Shown: one piece after another, positions 24,453 to 33,550 of the stretch
Numbering within the stretch: the first letter of the stretch is position 1
How the letters are laid out: each line of letters opens with the position of its first letter
Assembly: GCF_000196115.1 (NCBI RefSeq)
Contig: NC_005027.1
Location: 5,011,001-5,075,000, forward strand
Direction: 5' to 3'
From: Rhodopirellula baltica SH 1
GTDB taxonomy: Bacteria > Planctomycetota > Planctomycetia > Pirellulales > Pirellulaceae
Length of the DNA: 64,000 nt
Notes under the pieces: model-generated
What the model was told of the DNA's origin: nothing
What the model saw: only the letters and a program-made list of their open reading frames with translations
The model's database searches: none
Made by a program: the position numbers and the translations under genes

Positions 24453-27400
24453 GTGCTGCTTCCAATCTCACACGTGGCATCTAGGTTCGCCGGTCAATTG
24501 TGTCTCCGACTTCCAGCGTCTCGCCTGGCAGTTGCGGCACTCTTGCTAGCAACTTTTTCGTTGCCCGCGTCGGCTCAGAGAACCACGGTTGTCCGAACCG
24601 CTGATGGAAAGACGATCACCGCGAGCGTGCCATCGCCAGGACCGGATGGACGTCCGCCCGGTGCCCCACCACCCGAGGGCAAGCCAAACGAGAAGGAAGG
24701 CGAAAAGAAAGACGCCGAGGGCAAACCGCCCGAATCAGCCGCTCCCAAAGTCATCCGCCGTGACAGCATCGAAGCCAAATCATCCGACCCGAGTGAATTG
24801 AAGGCCACCGTCGGCGAAGACGGCAAAGTTGGTTTCCGATTCCGCAATCAAGGATGGACCGATTTGGTGCGTTGGTTGTCGGACATCTCCGAACAACCCA
24901 TCGACTGGCAAGAACTACCCGGCGACACCGTCAACTTGATCAGCCCCGATCGGTTGACCGTTGCCGAAACAGCCGACTTGATGAACCGCCACCTGCTGGC
25001 CCGCGGCTACACCATGTTGGACCTGGATGGCGGAATCGCAATCGTGAAAACCGACGCCGTCAATCCGGGCATGGTGCGACGGGTCAGCGTCAGCGAACTG
25101 GATGAACTCGAAGACCACCGCTACGTTCGCACGATGCTCGACGCGGGATGGCTGTCCGCAGAGAAACTCTCTGAAGAACTCAAAGCGATGCTCAGCAGTG
25201 CGGGAAAGATGATCCCGTTGGCAACCACCAATCGCATCGAAGTGATGGACGTGGCAGTGAACCTGCGGCAAGTCGCTCACCTGCTCGCCGAAGAACGCGA
25301 TGCAGCCAGCCGTGACGCATTGGCGCCAGAATTCCGGTTGCGACACATTCCAGCCGAAGAAGCCAAAAGCATGCTGGAGCAATTTCTCGGCGTGGAGAAA
25401 AAAGACTCCGCCCCAATGTCTCAACAGCAAATGCAAATGATGCAGCGAATGCAGCAGATGCAACAGCAGCAGGGCAACAAGGGTGGTGACACAAAAGGCG
25501 ATGTAGAAATTTCCATCGTTGCGAACACGCGTCAGAACTCCGTGCTCGTTCGTGCTCCGCTCGATCGAGTTGCCATTGCCGCTGAGTTCATCAAACGAAT
25601 TGATGTGCCCGGTGGCTCACTCCGCAGCCTCACCGATGCAACATCGCGAGTGGACGTGTTTCGGTTGGTATCGCTGGATCCTGAAAAGCTGATCGAGATC
25701 GCTCAAGAGATGAACGTGCTCGAACCCACCACACGAATTCGCGTTGACAAGGACAACTCCGCGGTCATCGTTTCCGGATCTGCCGCGGATCGCTTCATCA
25801 TTAAATCGCTAATCGAACGACTCGATGGCGGCAAACGCCGCTTGGAAGTCCTGCAATTACGGCGTCTTGGTGCGGCCGAAGTCGCGGAATCCATTTCATT
25901 CCTAATGGGACAAGAACCCGAAGAAGACGACAGCAACTCGCGTTCGCGATACAGCTACTACGGATGGGGTGGTAGCAACGATGACGATGAAAAGGAAAAG
26001 GACAAATTCCGAGTCACCGCCAACGTCGCCTACCGCCAAGTCTTGATGTGGGCCAACGAAACCGAAATGGAAGAGGTCCGCTCACTGCTGATCAAACTCG
26101 GTGAACTTCCACCGCCCGGCGGAAGCGAACGAACGATGCGAATCATCGAAGCATCCGCCACTCCCGAAACGCTGGAGTACCTTCAACGTTTGCAGCGACG
26201 CTGGCAACAGCTTTCCGGGACTGAATTGGTGCTACCGGATGCTGACGAATTCAAAGATCCGATCGATGCGATTGGCGAGGAGCGGAAAGAAAAAGAGACG
26301 GAAACCGAAGACAAAGATTCAACGGAAGAGACCGAGGAGGCTCCAGCGGTAATCTTGCCACCGGAAACCGAACTGACTCGTGTCGAACAATCCGCTGAGA
26401 AGCTGACTTGGGTCAACGCTGTATCGAACGACGGCCAAACCGACAACGCATCATCAGAAGCCGCCGCCAGTGATCCACCTTCTTCGACGCCAACCAGCAC
26501 CAAAGCAACCACGACTGCTGCAACGGTACCGGAATCATCCAAGCCGAAGATCGAAATCAAGTTGGACGCGGCGGGCAATTTAGTACTCCGCAGTGACGAC
26601 ACCGATGCTTTGGATCAACTGGAGGACTTGATGCTGCAGGTTTCGCCACCACGTCGCCCGTATCATGTCTTTCGTATCCGCTATGCCTCCGTTGTCTTCA
26701 TTGCAGACGATCTGGAAGACTACTTCGAGGAGGACGAAGAAGACGAGGAAGATGATTCGGATCGGTTCTACCGCTACATCTTTGGTAGCGGAGACTCGGA
26801 TGACAAAGGTCCGAAAGGCCTGGATGCGGCGGGTAAATTGAAATTCCTTCCCAACTCCGATACCGGCACCCTGATCGTCAGTGGTGCGACGGGTCAACAA
26901 TTGCAAACCATCGAAGAACTCATCCGTTTGTGGGACGTTCCCGAAACAGTCAATCCGCGAAGGGTCCGTTACACAAAACTGGTTCACATCCAATACGGCA
27001 ACGCCGCGAAAATTGCCGAGACGGTCAAGGACGCTTATCGCGATTTGCTCAGCAGCAACGACAAGGCATTTCAAGCTGGTGGAGGCGGCAAACGGGGGGG
27101 AGCTCAAAATGCTAGTAACCGCGAGAGCGGAAGCGGATTGGAAGACAGCGAGAGCGGAAAGGATGGTGGCGGACAGGATTTCTCCTTCAACGGCAAGCTT
27201 TCCATGGGTGTCGACGAAGTCGGCAACACGTTGTTAATCAGTGCCGAAGGCGAGTCGCTGCTTGACTTGATCGCTGAGATGGTCGACAAGTTGGACGTTG
27301 CCGCGAAACCGGGAGGCGACGTTGAGATCATCAATCTCAGCGGAGGCGTCTCGGCCGAGGCCGTCCAGCGAGCCCTGGCGGCTTTGGGAGTTGAATCCGA

Positions 27401-27491
27401 TACGCGTCCGTCACGGGATCGCAATTCAAATTCAGATGATCGTCGGCGCGACAACAATGACTCCCCGCGTCGCCGTCCATCTCGCGATTAA
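24453..27491 (+). CDS. Secreted protein with repeated secretin N-type domains
   Basis: A 1012-residue exported protein. It starts at GTG with a signal peptide ending SLPASAQ. Several segments have the short alpha/beta fold of GspD/PilQ N1-N3 domains: EFRLRHIPAEEAKSMLEQFLG, RVDVFRLVSLDPEKLIEIAQEM with DKDNSAVIVSGSAADRFIIKSLIERLD, YHVFRIRYASVVFIADDLEDYF and TLIVSGATGQQLQTIEELIRLWD. Linkers are long, acidic or Gln/Met-rich (QMMQRMQQMQQQQGNK). The secretin pore domain is missing from the C-terminus, which ends in a basic Arg/Asp/Ser tail. It is probably periplasmic. The stop overlaps the MMPL exporter start (TAATG), so the two are coupled. Confidence 0.75.
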   Translation: MLLPISHVASRFAGQLCLRLPASRLAVAALLLATFSLPASAQRTTVVRTADGKTITASVPSPGPDGRPPGAPPPEGKPNEKEGEKKDAEGKPPESAAPKVIRRDSIEAKSSDPSELKATVGEDGKVGFRFRNQGWTDLVRWLSDISEQPIDWQELPGDTVNLISPDRLTVAETADLMNRHLLARGYTMLDLDGGIAIVKTDAVNPGMVRRVSVSELDELEDHRYVRTMLDAGWLSAEKLSEELKAMLSSAGKMIPLATTNRIEVMDVAVNLRQVAHLLAEERDAASRDALAPEFRLRHIPAEEAKSMLEQFLGVEKKDSAPMSQQQMQMMQRMQQMQQQQGNKGGDTKGDVEISIVANTRQNSVLVRAPLDRVAIAAEFIKRIDVPGGSLRSLTDATSRVDVFRLVSLDPEKLIEIAQEMNVLEPTTRIRVDKDNSAVIVSGSAADRFIIKSLIERLDGGKRRLEVLQLRRLGAAEVAESISFLMGQEPEEDDSNSRSRYSYYGWGGSNDDDEKEKDKFRVTANVAYRQVLMWANETEMEEVRSLLIKLGELPPPGGSERTMRIIEASATPETLEYLQRLQRRWQQLSGTELVLPDADEFKDPIDAIGEERKEKETETEDKDSTEETEEAPAVILPPETELTRVEQSAEKLTWVNAVSNDGQTDNASSEAAASDPPSSTPTSTKATTTAATVPESSKPKIEIKLDAAGNLVLRSDDTDALDQLEDLMLQVSPPRRPYHVFRIRYASVVFIADDLEDYFEEDEEDEEDDSDRFYRYIFGSGDSDDKGPKGLDAAGKLKFLPNSDTGTLIVSGATGQQLQTIEELIRLWDVPETVNPRRVRYTKLVHIQYGNAAKIAETVKDAYRDLLSSNDKAFQAGGGGKRGGAQNASNRESGSGLEDSESGKDGGGQDFSFNGKLSMGVDEVGNTLLISAEGESLLDLIAEMVDKLDVAAKPGGDVEIINLSGGVSAEAVQRALAALGVESDTRPSRDRNSNSDDRRRDNNDSPRRRPSRD

Positions 27492-30415
27492 TGAAAACCA
27501 GCGCCACCCAACGATTCTCTCGACAGGTCATCGCACGTGCTCATTGGATCGTTTTGGGTTGGGTTGTTTTTGCAATTCTCTGCAAAGCGTTTTCGCCTTC
27601 TTGGAAACAAGTCGCTCTCGATGGCGACTTCGAATATCTCCCAGCGACGCAAACCAGCGTTGCGGGTGGCAAGTTGCTCGACGAAGCCTTCTTTGGAACG
27701 AGAGCACGCAGCCAAATGGTTGTCACGCTTTCTCGCGCCGAACAAGACCTGACAAAGTCCGATCGTCTTATCGGTCTGGACTTGCTCCGCCGTCTCTATC
27801 ACCGTCTGGGTGAAGTCGCGTGGCAACGTGCGATGCAACTGAGCGACGGCAGCGAGGACGAACCGATCAATCGGTGGTGGATCGTTGCCACGCAGGCTTT
27901 CGACCAAGCGATCGAGATCGATTCGCAATTCTATGAAGCACTCGGTGATCGAGTCCCCGAGACATCGCCGACTCCTTACGAACCGCGCATGGCGATCGCT
28001 TACTGGGACCGAGGCAATTTGCTCGGTTCTCAAATGGTGATCCAACCGCCCGATGCGCCGGAGACAGCCGTCGCTCCTGGTGACACCGATGCAAAGACCG
28101 AACCAGACAAAAAAGCATCTTCCATTTCCGAAACCACCGCACGCGTGGCCGAGGATCTCGAAGCCGCTTTGGTGCTGGACTCGGATCTTCCCATGTCCGT
28201 GCTGCCGATTTCGAAGCGGCCACTGAAGGACTGGGAACCGTTGCTGGATATCTACAGCTGGGAAGATCGCACGCTGGGTTCACAGCTGAAAACCCCGCGA
28301 GCCCGCTTGGCCGTGCTGACTCTATCCAGCGAGCTGGCGGCAACAGGCAACATCGAACTGCTGGAACAACTGCAGGAAATCGTCGACCAAACGGTTGCCT
28401 ACAGCCATGCTTACCTGACCGAAGAAGAGCGTTCCGATTCCGGATCACCTCAATTGATCGTCACCGGTTCGGCCGCGATTGGAGGACAAACCCTTTCGGC
28501 CGCTCGCTCCGCCATTCAGTACACGGAATGGTTCACCGTCGTGATGATCTTACTGCTGCTTTCCATTGTCTACCGCGCCCCGCTGCTGGTCGCTGTGCCG
28601 CTGTTTTCGATCGCGATCGCAGTGATGGTATCAACCGCCGCGGTCACGTTTCTCACTCAGTTGTCGCAATCCGGTTTGGTTCCTGGTCTGGACATCCAGA
28701 TCTACACGACCAGCCGTATCTTTGTGGTTGTCATTTTGTTTGGCGCCGGCACGGACTATTGTTTGTTCCTGATCGCCCGCTTGCGTGAAGAAGCCGCGCA
28801 GTCGCCTTGGCCCGTCGCCTGTCGCAAAGCTCTCACGCAGGTCAGCGGAGCGCTGATCGGCAGCGCCATGACAACGATCGTTGGGCTGGGCATGCTTTGG
28901 TTTGCTGACTTTGGAAAGTTTCATCACACCGGCCCAATCATCGCGGTGTGCCTGTCGATCGGCTTGCTGGTTTGCATGACGCTGACGCCTGCGTGCCTGT
29001 GCCTGCTGGGCCCCAAAGTCTTTTGGCCCACGTCGGCGGGCCAAGTCAGTCGCGAACCGCGAATTCAGTTGATTGGCAATCGCAGTGTCAACGACAAAGA
29101 CAGTTCCCCCGGCGATCTACTGTGGAACTGGATGGCGATTCAATTGACTCGTCGCCCGATGGTGACGTTGCTGATTGGCTTGGCGTTGCTGCTGCCGCCG
29201 GCTTGGATTGGTTTTCGAAACGAACGTACCGTCACTTATGACATCAGTGGTCAACTGTCTGCCTCTGCCAGCACGCGGCAAGGCATGCGTGTGCTCGATC
29301 GAGAGTTTGGCATCGGTCAACTCGCTCCAATATCGGTGCTGATGTTGTCTGAACAGCCAATGGGAAAAGAGGAGCAGAAGGAAACCCTGCAAACCGTCAC
29401 GCAGGCGCTGTATCAAACCGAAGGCGTCACCGCCGTTCGACATCGCAACGATCCGCTGGGGGATTTCCCGCCGGATCGTGAAATGAGTTTGCTCAGCAGC
29501 GAAGCCTGGCGGCGACGGGCACTTCAGAATCACCGTTTGACGCAACTGCACTTTGTGTCTTCGATGCCGCAGTACGCCAACCGACTGATTCGAATGGACG
29601 TGATCATCCAGGAAGATCCGTTCAGCGAGGCTGCGGGCAACAGTTTGAAACGAATTGAAGAAACCATCGCCGGGCAGACCGCAGCGCTCGGTCAAGCCGG
29701 GCTCCAAATCGATGCGTTCTATGCAGGCACCACGCCCTCCATCGTGGACCTTCGCGAAGTCACCCTCTCGGACACGTTTCGAATCAAGCTCGCCGTGATC
29801 GCTGCCGTCTTCGCGGTATTGGTTCTGGTGATTCGACGCGTCGCATTGTCGATTTATCTGATCGCCACGGTCTTGCTTAGCTACTACACCACGCTCGGGC
29901 TGACGTACCTGTTCTTTCGATTTTTGCATGGACCGACCTTCCCCGGGTTGGATTGGAAGCTGCCGATTTTCTTGTTCGTCATTCTGGTGGCCGTGGGACA
30001 GGACTACAACGTTTACTTGGTCACTCGCATCCTGGAAGAGAAACGCAAACTCGGTTCGCTGGCCGCGGTCCGCCGCGCTGTGGCCCGAACCGGCGGCATC
30101 ATCACCGCCTGCGGTTTGGTCATGGCCGCCACGTTTATCAGCATGACGGCGTCGTCCTGGTGGCCCTGGATCACTCAAAGCTTGGCATTTCTCACCAGCG
30201 ACAGTGCCGCCTCACTGGGCGAGCAAATCGCCAGCCAACCGACCACGCTGCGAGGAATCACCGAACTCGGTTTCGCACTCGGTCTCGGAGTCCTGCTGGA
30301 CACGCTTTATGTGCGAACGGTCCTCGTGCCCAGCTTTGTGGTGCTTCACGACCAGTGGCGAAAATCCTCGTCTTCCCAGCGTTTTCAAAGGCCAAACAGG
30401 TCCTCAACGGATTGA
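27491..30415 (+). CDS. MMPL/RND family transporter
   Basis: A 974-residue polytopic membrane protein. It has an N-terminal helix (residues 17-35), a large periplasmic region, five or six helices around 340-490, a cytoplasmic linker, a second periplasmic loop and a second helical block (about 770-960). The motif GAGTDYCLFLIARLREE in the first half and VAVGQDYNVYLVTRILEE in the second are MMPL signatures with the charged residues needed for proton coupling. MMPL proteins export lipids, hopanoids or small molecules. The first periplasmic loop is enlarged, with a helical TPR-like stretch (LYHRLGEVAWQRAMQLSDG). It is coupled to the upstream secretin-like gene, suggesting a joint envelope function. 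Confidence 0.87.
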   Translation: MKTSATQRFSRQVIARAHWIVLGWVVFAILCKAFSPSWKQVALDGDFEYLPATQTSVAGGKLLDEAFFGTRARSQMVVTLSRAEQDLTKSDRLIGLDLLRRLYHRLGEVAWQRAMQLSDGSEDEPINRWWIVATQAFDQAIEIDSQFYEALGDRVPETSPTPYEPRMAIAYWDRGNLLGSQMVIQPPDAPETAVAPGDTDAKTEPDKKASSISETTARVAEDLEAALVLDSDLPMSVLPISKRPLKDWEPLLDIYSWEDRTLGSQLKTPRARLAVLTLSSELAATGNIELLEQLQEIVDQTVAYSHAYLTEEERSDSGSPQLIVTGSAAIGGQTLSAARSAIQYTEWFTVVMILLLLSIVYRAPLLVAVPLFSIAIAVMVSTAAVTFLTQLSQSGLVPGLDIQIYTTSRIFVVVILFGAGTDYCLFLIARLREEAAQSPWPVACRKALTQVSGALIGSAMTTIVGLGMLWFADFGKFHHTGPIIAVCLSIGLLVCMTLTPACLCLLGPKVFWPTSAGQVSREPRIQLIGNRSVNDKDSSPGDLLWNWMAIQLTRRPMVTLLIGLALLLPPAWIGFRNERTVTYDISGQLSASASTRQGMRVLDREFGIGQLAPISVLMLSEQPMGKEEQKETLQTVTQALYQTEGVTAVRHRNDPLGDFPPDREMSLLSSEAWRRRALQNHRLTQLHFVSSMPQYANRLIRMDVIIQEDPFSEAAGNSLKRIEETIAGQTAALGQAGLQIDAFYAGTTPSIVDLREVTLSDTFRIKLAVIAAVFAVLVLVIRRVALSIYLIATVLLSYYTTLGLTYLFFRFLHGPTFPGLDWKLPIFLFVILVAVGQDYNVYLVTRILEEKRKLGSLAAVRRAVARTGGIITACGLVMAATFISMTASSWWPWITQSLAFLTSDSAASLGEQIASQPTTLRGITELGFALGLGVLLDTLYVRTVLVPSFVVLHDQWRKSSSSQRFQRPNRSSTD

Positions 30416-30463
30416 AAATGGCTCGTCTTCCGAGAAACGCCCCCGTGGCGTTATCCTGGAGCG

Positions 30464-30676
30464 ATGAATGCGCTGTGGGGACAAACTTTTCTGACCAATA
30501 TCAACTGGCTGTGGGTCGCCGGAGCGGCGGTTGCCGCCTGGATCGTCGTGGGTGCCATGAACCGACGACAAGCCCACCTGACGGGTCTTTTGCGGGATCA
30601 TGTCAACCGCACCCAAGAGGCCCAACGGGCCGCCATCGAAGCCAGTAAAAAACCTTCCGAAGACGAGCCGGAGTGA
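30464..30676 (+). CDS. Small single-pass membrane protein, 70 residues
   Basis: One hydrophobic helix (INWLWVAGAAVAAWIVVGAM, residues 13-32) is followed by a charged helical tail (RDHVNRTQEAQRAAIEASKKPSEDEPE, residues 44-70). The stop overlaps an upstream GTG of miaB and lies 6 nt before its likely ATG, so it is co-transcribed with miaB. The family is not recognised. The compact placement between two real genes supports it being genuine. Confidence 0.6.
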   Translation: MNALWGQTFLTNINWLWVAGAAVAAWIVVGAMNRRQAHLTGLLRDHVNRTQEAQRAAIEASKKPSEDEPE

Positions 30677-30681
30677 TCTCC

Positions 30682-32112
30682 ATGACTAAAACTGTTTACA
30701 TCAAAACCGTCGGCTGCCAGATGAATGTTCTGGACAGCGAAATGGTGATCGCCGACTTGAAACGCCACGGTTACACCGTCGTCGACACGCCCGGCGAAGC
30801 CGACCTGCTGCTCTACAACACATGCAGCATTCGCGAGCAAGCCGAAGAAAAGACGTACAGCGCCCTCGGCAAACTCAAAGAAACCAAAGCTCGCCACCCC
30901 GAGAAAACCATCGGTGTGATGGGATGCATGGCTCAGAAAGACCAAGAAACGATCTTTCGACGTGCCCCTTTCGTCGACATGGTCGTCGGCCCCGGACAAC
31001 TGCACGCGATTCCCGACATGCTGACGAAAGTCACCAGCGGTGAAGGACGGCAAATGGCCGTTTCGCTGGGTCGCAAAGATGGCAAGCAAACCGTCGTTGC
31101 TCGCAGTCACGAAACCTTCGATCCTTTGCGGGATCCAACCATGCGGCCGACTCCCTTCCAAGCCTACCTGCGGATTCAAATCGGCTGCGACAAGTTCTGC
31201 ACCTACTGCGTCGTGCCCAACACCCGCGGTCCCGAACAAGGCCGGTCGCCCGAAGAGATTGTTTCCGAAGCCCGCGTGCTCGCTGAACAAGGTGCCCTCG
31301 AAATCACGCTGCTCGGACAAACCGTCAACAGCTATCGCCACCGCGGACCGGACGGCGAAACCGACATGGCGGGTCTGCTGGAACGTCTGCACGACATCGA
31401 TGGTTTGAAACGCATCAAGTTTGTGACGAACTACCCCAAAGACATGACCGCCCGGTTGTTGGAAACGATTCGCGATCTGCCAAAGGTGTCGCCTTACTTG
31501 CACGTGCCAGCACAAAGCGGCAGCGACGCAGTTCTCAAACGCATGAAACGCGGCTACACGATCGCCGACTACATGGAGATGTTCGAACGCATCGAAACGG
31601 TCCTGCCCGAAGCCTCGGTCAGCAGTGACTTCATCGTTGGCTTCTGCGGCGAAACGGATGAGGACTTCCAAAAGTCAGTGAAACTGATCGAACGCTGCCG
31701 ATTCAAGAACAGCTTCATCTTCCAGTACAGCGTTCGCGAAGGCACCAAAGCCGCCGCCAACCTGATCGACGATGTGCCTCGCGAAGTCAAAGCGGCTCGC
31801 AACAACGAATTGCTGGCCGTCCAAGATCGAATCTCGAAAGAGGACAACCAAAAACTGATCGGCGACACAGTCGAAGTTCTGGTCGAAGGCCCAAGCAAGA
31901 AAGCCGACAAATCCGATCTGGATGCACCGATCGTTCAAATGACCGGACGAACCATTTGCGACCGGATCGTGGTCTTTGATGGCAACCGACGCCAAGCCGG
32001 CCAATTGATGGACATCCAAATCGATGATGTCAGCAGCCACACGCTGATCGGCCGCGTCAAAACAGTCGAAGTCGTCTCGCTCGGAATGCCGGGCCTAGCT
32101 CCTAGCTCCTAG
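30682..32112 (+). CDS. miaB: tRNA-2-methylthio-N6-dimethylallyladenosine synthase
   Basis: A radical-SAM methylthiotransferase that modifies A37 of tRNAs reading UNN codons. It has the N-terminal [4Fe-4S] cysteines (VGCQMN, YNTCSIRE, MGCMAQ), the radical-SAM motif CDKFCTYC, and a C-terminal TRAM domain (GDTVEVLVEGPSKK to GRVKTVEV). I chose the ATG at 30682 with GGAG 8 nt upstream rather than the GTG at 30673. The stop lies inside a CCTAGCT tandem repeat, so the last residues (GLAPSS) depend on the repeat's phase. Confidence 0.95.
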   Translation: MTKTVYIKTVGCQMNVLDSEMVIADLKRHGYTVVDTPGEADLLLYNTCSIREQAEEKTYSALGKLKETKARHPEKTIGVMGCMAQKDQETIFRRAPFVDMVVGPGQLHAIPDMLTKVTSGEGRQMAVSLGRKDGKQTVVARSHETFDPLRDPTMRPTPFQAYLRIQIGCDKFCTYCVVPNTRGPEQGRSPEEIVSEARVLAEQGALEITLLGQTVNSYRHRGPDGETDMAGLLERLHDIDGLKRIKFVTNYPKDMTARLLETIRDLPKVSPYLHVPAQSGSDAVLKRMKRGYTIADYMEMFERIETVLPEASVSSDFIVGFCGETDEDFQKSVKLIERCRFKNSFIFQYSVREGTKAAANLIDDVPREVKAARNNELLAVQDRISKEDNQKLIGDTVEVLVEGPSKKADKSDLDAPIVQMTGRTICDRIVVFDGNRRQAGQLMDIQIDDVSSHTLIGRVKTVEVVSLGMPGLAPSS

Positions 32113-32121
32113 CTCCTAGCT
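32094..32121 (+). repeat. 7-bp tandem repeat (CCTAGCT x4) over the miaB stop
   Basis: Four perfect copies of CCTAGCT run from the last miaB codons past the TAG stop at 32110-32112. Since 7 is not a multiple of 3, every gain or loss of a unit upstream of the stop shifts the frame, but each frame soon meets a TAG in the next unit. Confidence 0.85.
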
Positions 32122-32131
32122 CGCAACCCAC

Positions 32132-32198
32132 GTAGCGAAACTCGTCACGAGTGTCGGCCTCGACCGTGATTTCCGAAAGTCTTGGCGACTTCCGCTAC
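32132..32198. repeat. Imperfect 26-bp inverted repeat between miaB and the M16 genes
   Basis: The arms at 32132-32157 and 32173-32198 start GTAGCG and end TCGG when read inwards and match at 19 of 26 positions. Mismatches fall at nearly regular 3-nt intervals. The left arm also contains the small palindrome ACTCGTCACGAGT. It may form a long hairpin that ends miaB transcription, or be a dispersed repeat. Confidence 0.5.
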
Positions 32199-32251
32199 CA
32201 ATTGAACCCAACCAACCACTAGCAACTCGCCCTCAGCCCTCAGCGATTCCC

Positions 32252-33550
32252 TTGCTCAGCACTCAATCTCCTCCGATTCAAACTCGAACGCTCGACAACG
32301 GCCTGACCGTCGTCGTGCAACCGATGCCTTGGCTGCGAACCGCCGCGTACACGCTGTGGTTGCCCGCTGGGATCACAACCGAATTGGTTGGTTTGAGCGA
32401 GTCACAACTGGCCGATCCTGAATACCTCGCCTGCCGCGATGGTCTGGCTTCGCTGACCTGTGAAATGGTCCAGCGTGGTGCGGGTGCCTACAACAGTCGC
32501 CAACTGGTTGCCGCCGAAGACAACCTGGGCATCGACAGTGGCAACTCCGCCGCGACCAGCGTCGCGGGTTACTCCGCACGCATGCCAGCGGAATCCTTGC
32601 TTCCCGCCATCGAACTGCTCGCCGATGTCGTGCGTCGCCCACACTTACCGGGCAACCAATTCGACGACGCCAAAATGATTCTGCGGCAAGAACTCGCCGC
32701 GTTCCAAGACGAACCGACTCAGCGTTTGATGCGGCGACTTCGCGAACGCCAATACGGCCCCTCCCTGGGACGAGGTGGATACGCCAGCGAAGCGAGCCTG
32801 GAAGCGCTCAGCATGGATGACGTCCGCCAGTTCTACACTGATCAATATCATGCCGGTGGAAGCGTGCTGGCCGTCGCGGGCAACTTCGACGCCAATCAAA
32901 TTTTCGATTCCATCGAGCAATCCTTTGGCGATTGGAAGTCAGGCAAACGCCCTGCCCTGCCCTCCCCTGCCCCGATCGATGGCAACGAGCACATCGAACT
33001 GCCCAGCAGTCAAACGCACATCGGATTTTCATTCGATTCCATTCCCTACGGCAGCGATGACTACTTCGTCATGCGAGCCGGAATCGGAATCCTCAGCGAT
33101 GGCATGAGCAGTCGCCTGTTCGATCGCGTTCGCGAACAACGCGGGCTGTGTTACAGCGTCTGGGCCAGCACCCACACGATCGGACAGCACGGTGCCGTGT
33201 TCGGTTACGCCGGCACCACTCCCGCACGAGCGCAAGAAACGCTCGACGTCAGCCTTCGCGAAATCCAACATCTGGCCGACGACCTCGAACAAGAAGAACT
33301 CTCGCGTTGGAAAGTTCGCATCGAAAGCGGACTGATCATGGAACAAGAATCCGCCGGCTCACGAGCCAGCTCACTCGCATCCGACCAATATCAACTCGGA
33401 CGCGTCATTCCAACCGAAGAACTCGAAGCCAAAATCGAAGCCATCACCCTCGACCAAGTCGCATCCTATTTTCGCCAACACGGCCCGCGGCAATTCCGAA
33501 TCGTGACCGTCGGACCGGAAGCCCTTCAAGGAGGCGAAACGCTCGCATGA
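32252..33550 (+). CDS. M16 peptidase family protein lacking the zinc motif
   Basis: A 432-residue protein with the two-domain M16 fold. It begins RTLDNGLTVVVQPM and includes the C-terminal GIGILSDGMSSRLFDRVREQRGLCYSVWA segment that contacts substrate in the non-catalytic subunit of processing peptidases. At the place of HxxEH it has CRDGLASLTCEM, so it should not bind zinc. It is coupled (ATGA) to the catalytic M16 gene. A heterodimer, as in mitochondrial MPP and some bacterial M16B pairs, is the natural inference. The start is a TTG at 32252 without a clear ribosome site. Confidence 0.88.
   Translation: MLSTQSPPIQTRTLDNGLTVVVQPMPWLRTAAYTLWLPAGITTELVGLSESQLADPEYLACRDGLASLTCEMVQRGAGAYNSRQLVAAEDNLGIDSGNSAATSVAGYSARMPAESLLPAIELLADVVRRPHLPGNQFDDAKMILRQELAAFQDEPTQRLMRRLRERQYGPSLGRGGYASEASLEALSMDDVRQFYTDQYHAGGSVLAVAGNFDANQIFDSIEQSFGDWKSGKRPALPSPAPIDGNEHIELPSSQTHIGFSFDSIPYGSDDYFVMRAGIGILSDGMSSRLFDRVREQRGLCYSVWASTHTIGQHGAVFGYAGTTPARAQETLDVSLREIQHLADDLEQEELSRWKVRIESGLIMEQESAGSRASSLASDQYQLGRVIPTEELEAKIEAITLDQVASYFRQHGPRQFRIVTVGPEALQGGETLA

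Noticed and set aside
32094..32198. CRISPR-like array from the CCTAGCT repeats and nearby palindrome
   Set aside because: The repeat unit is 7 bp with no spacers, and the palindrome occurs once.
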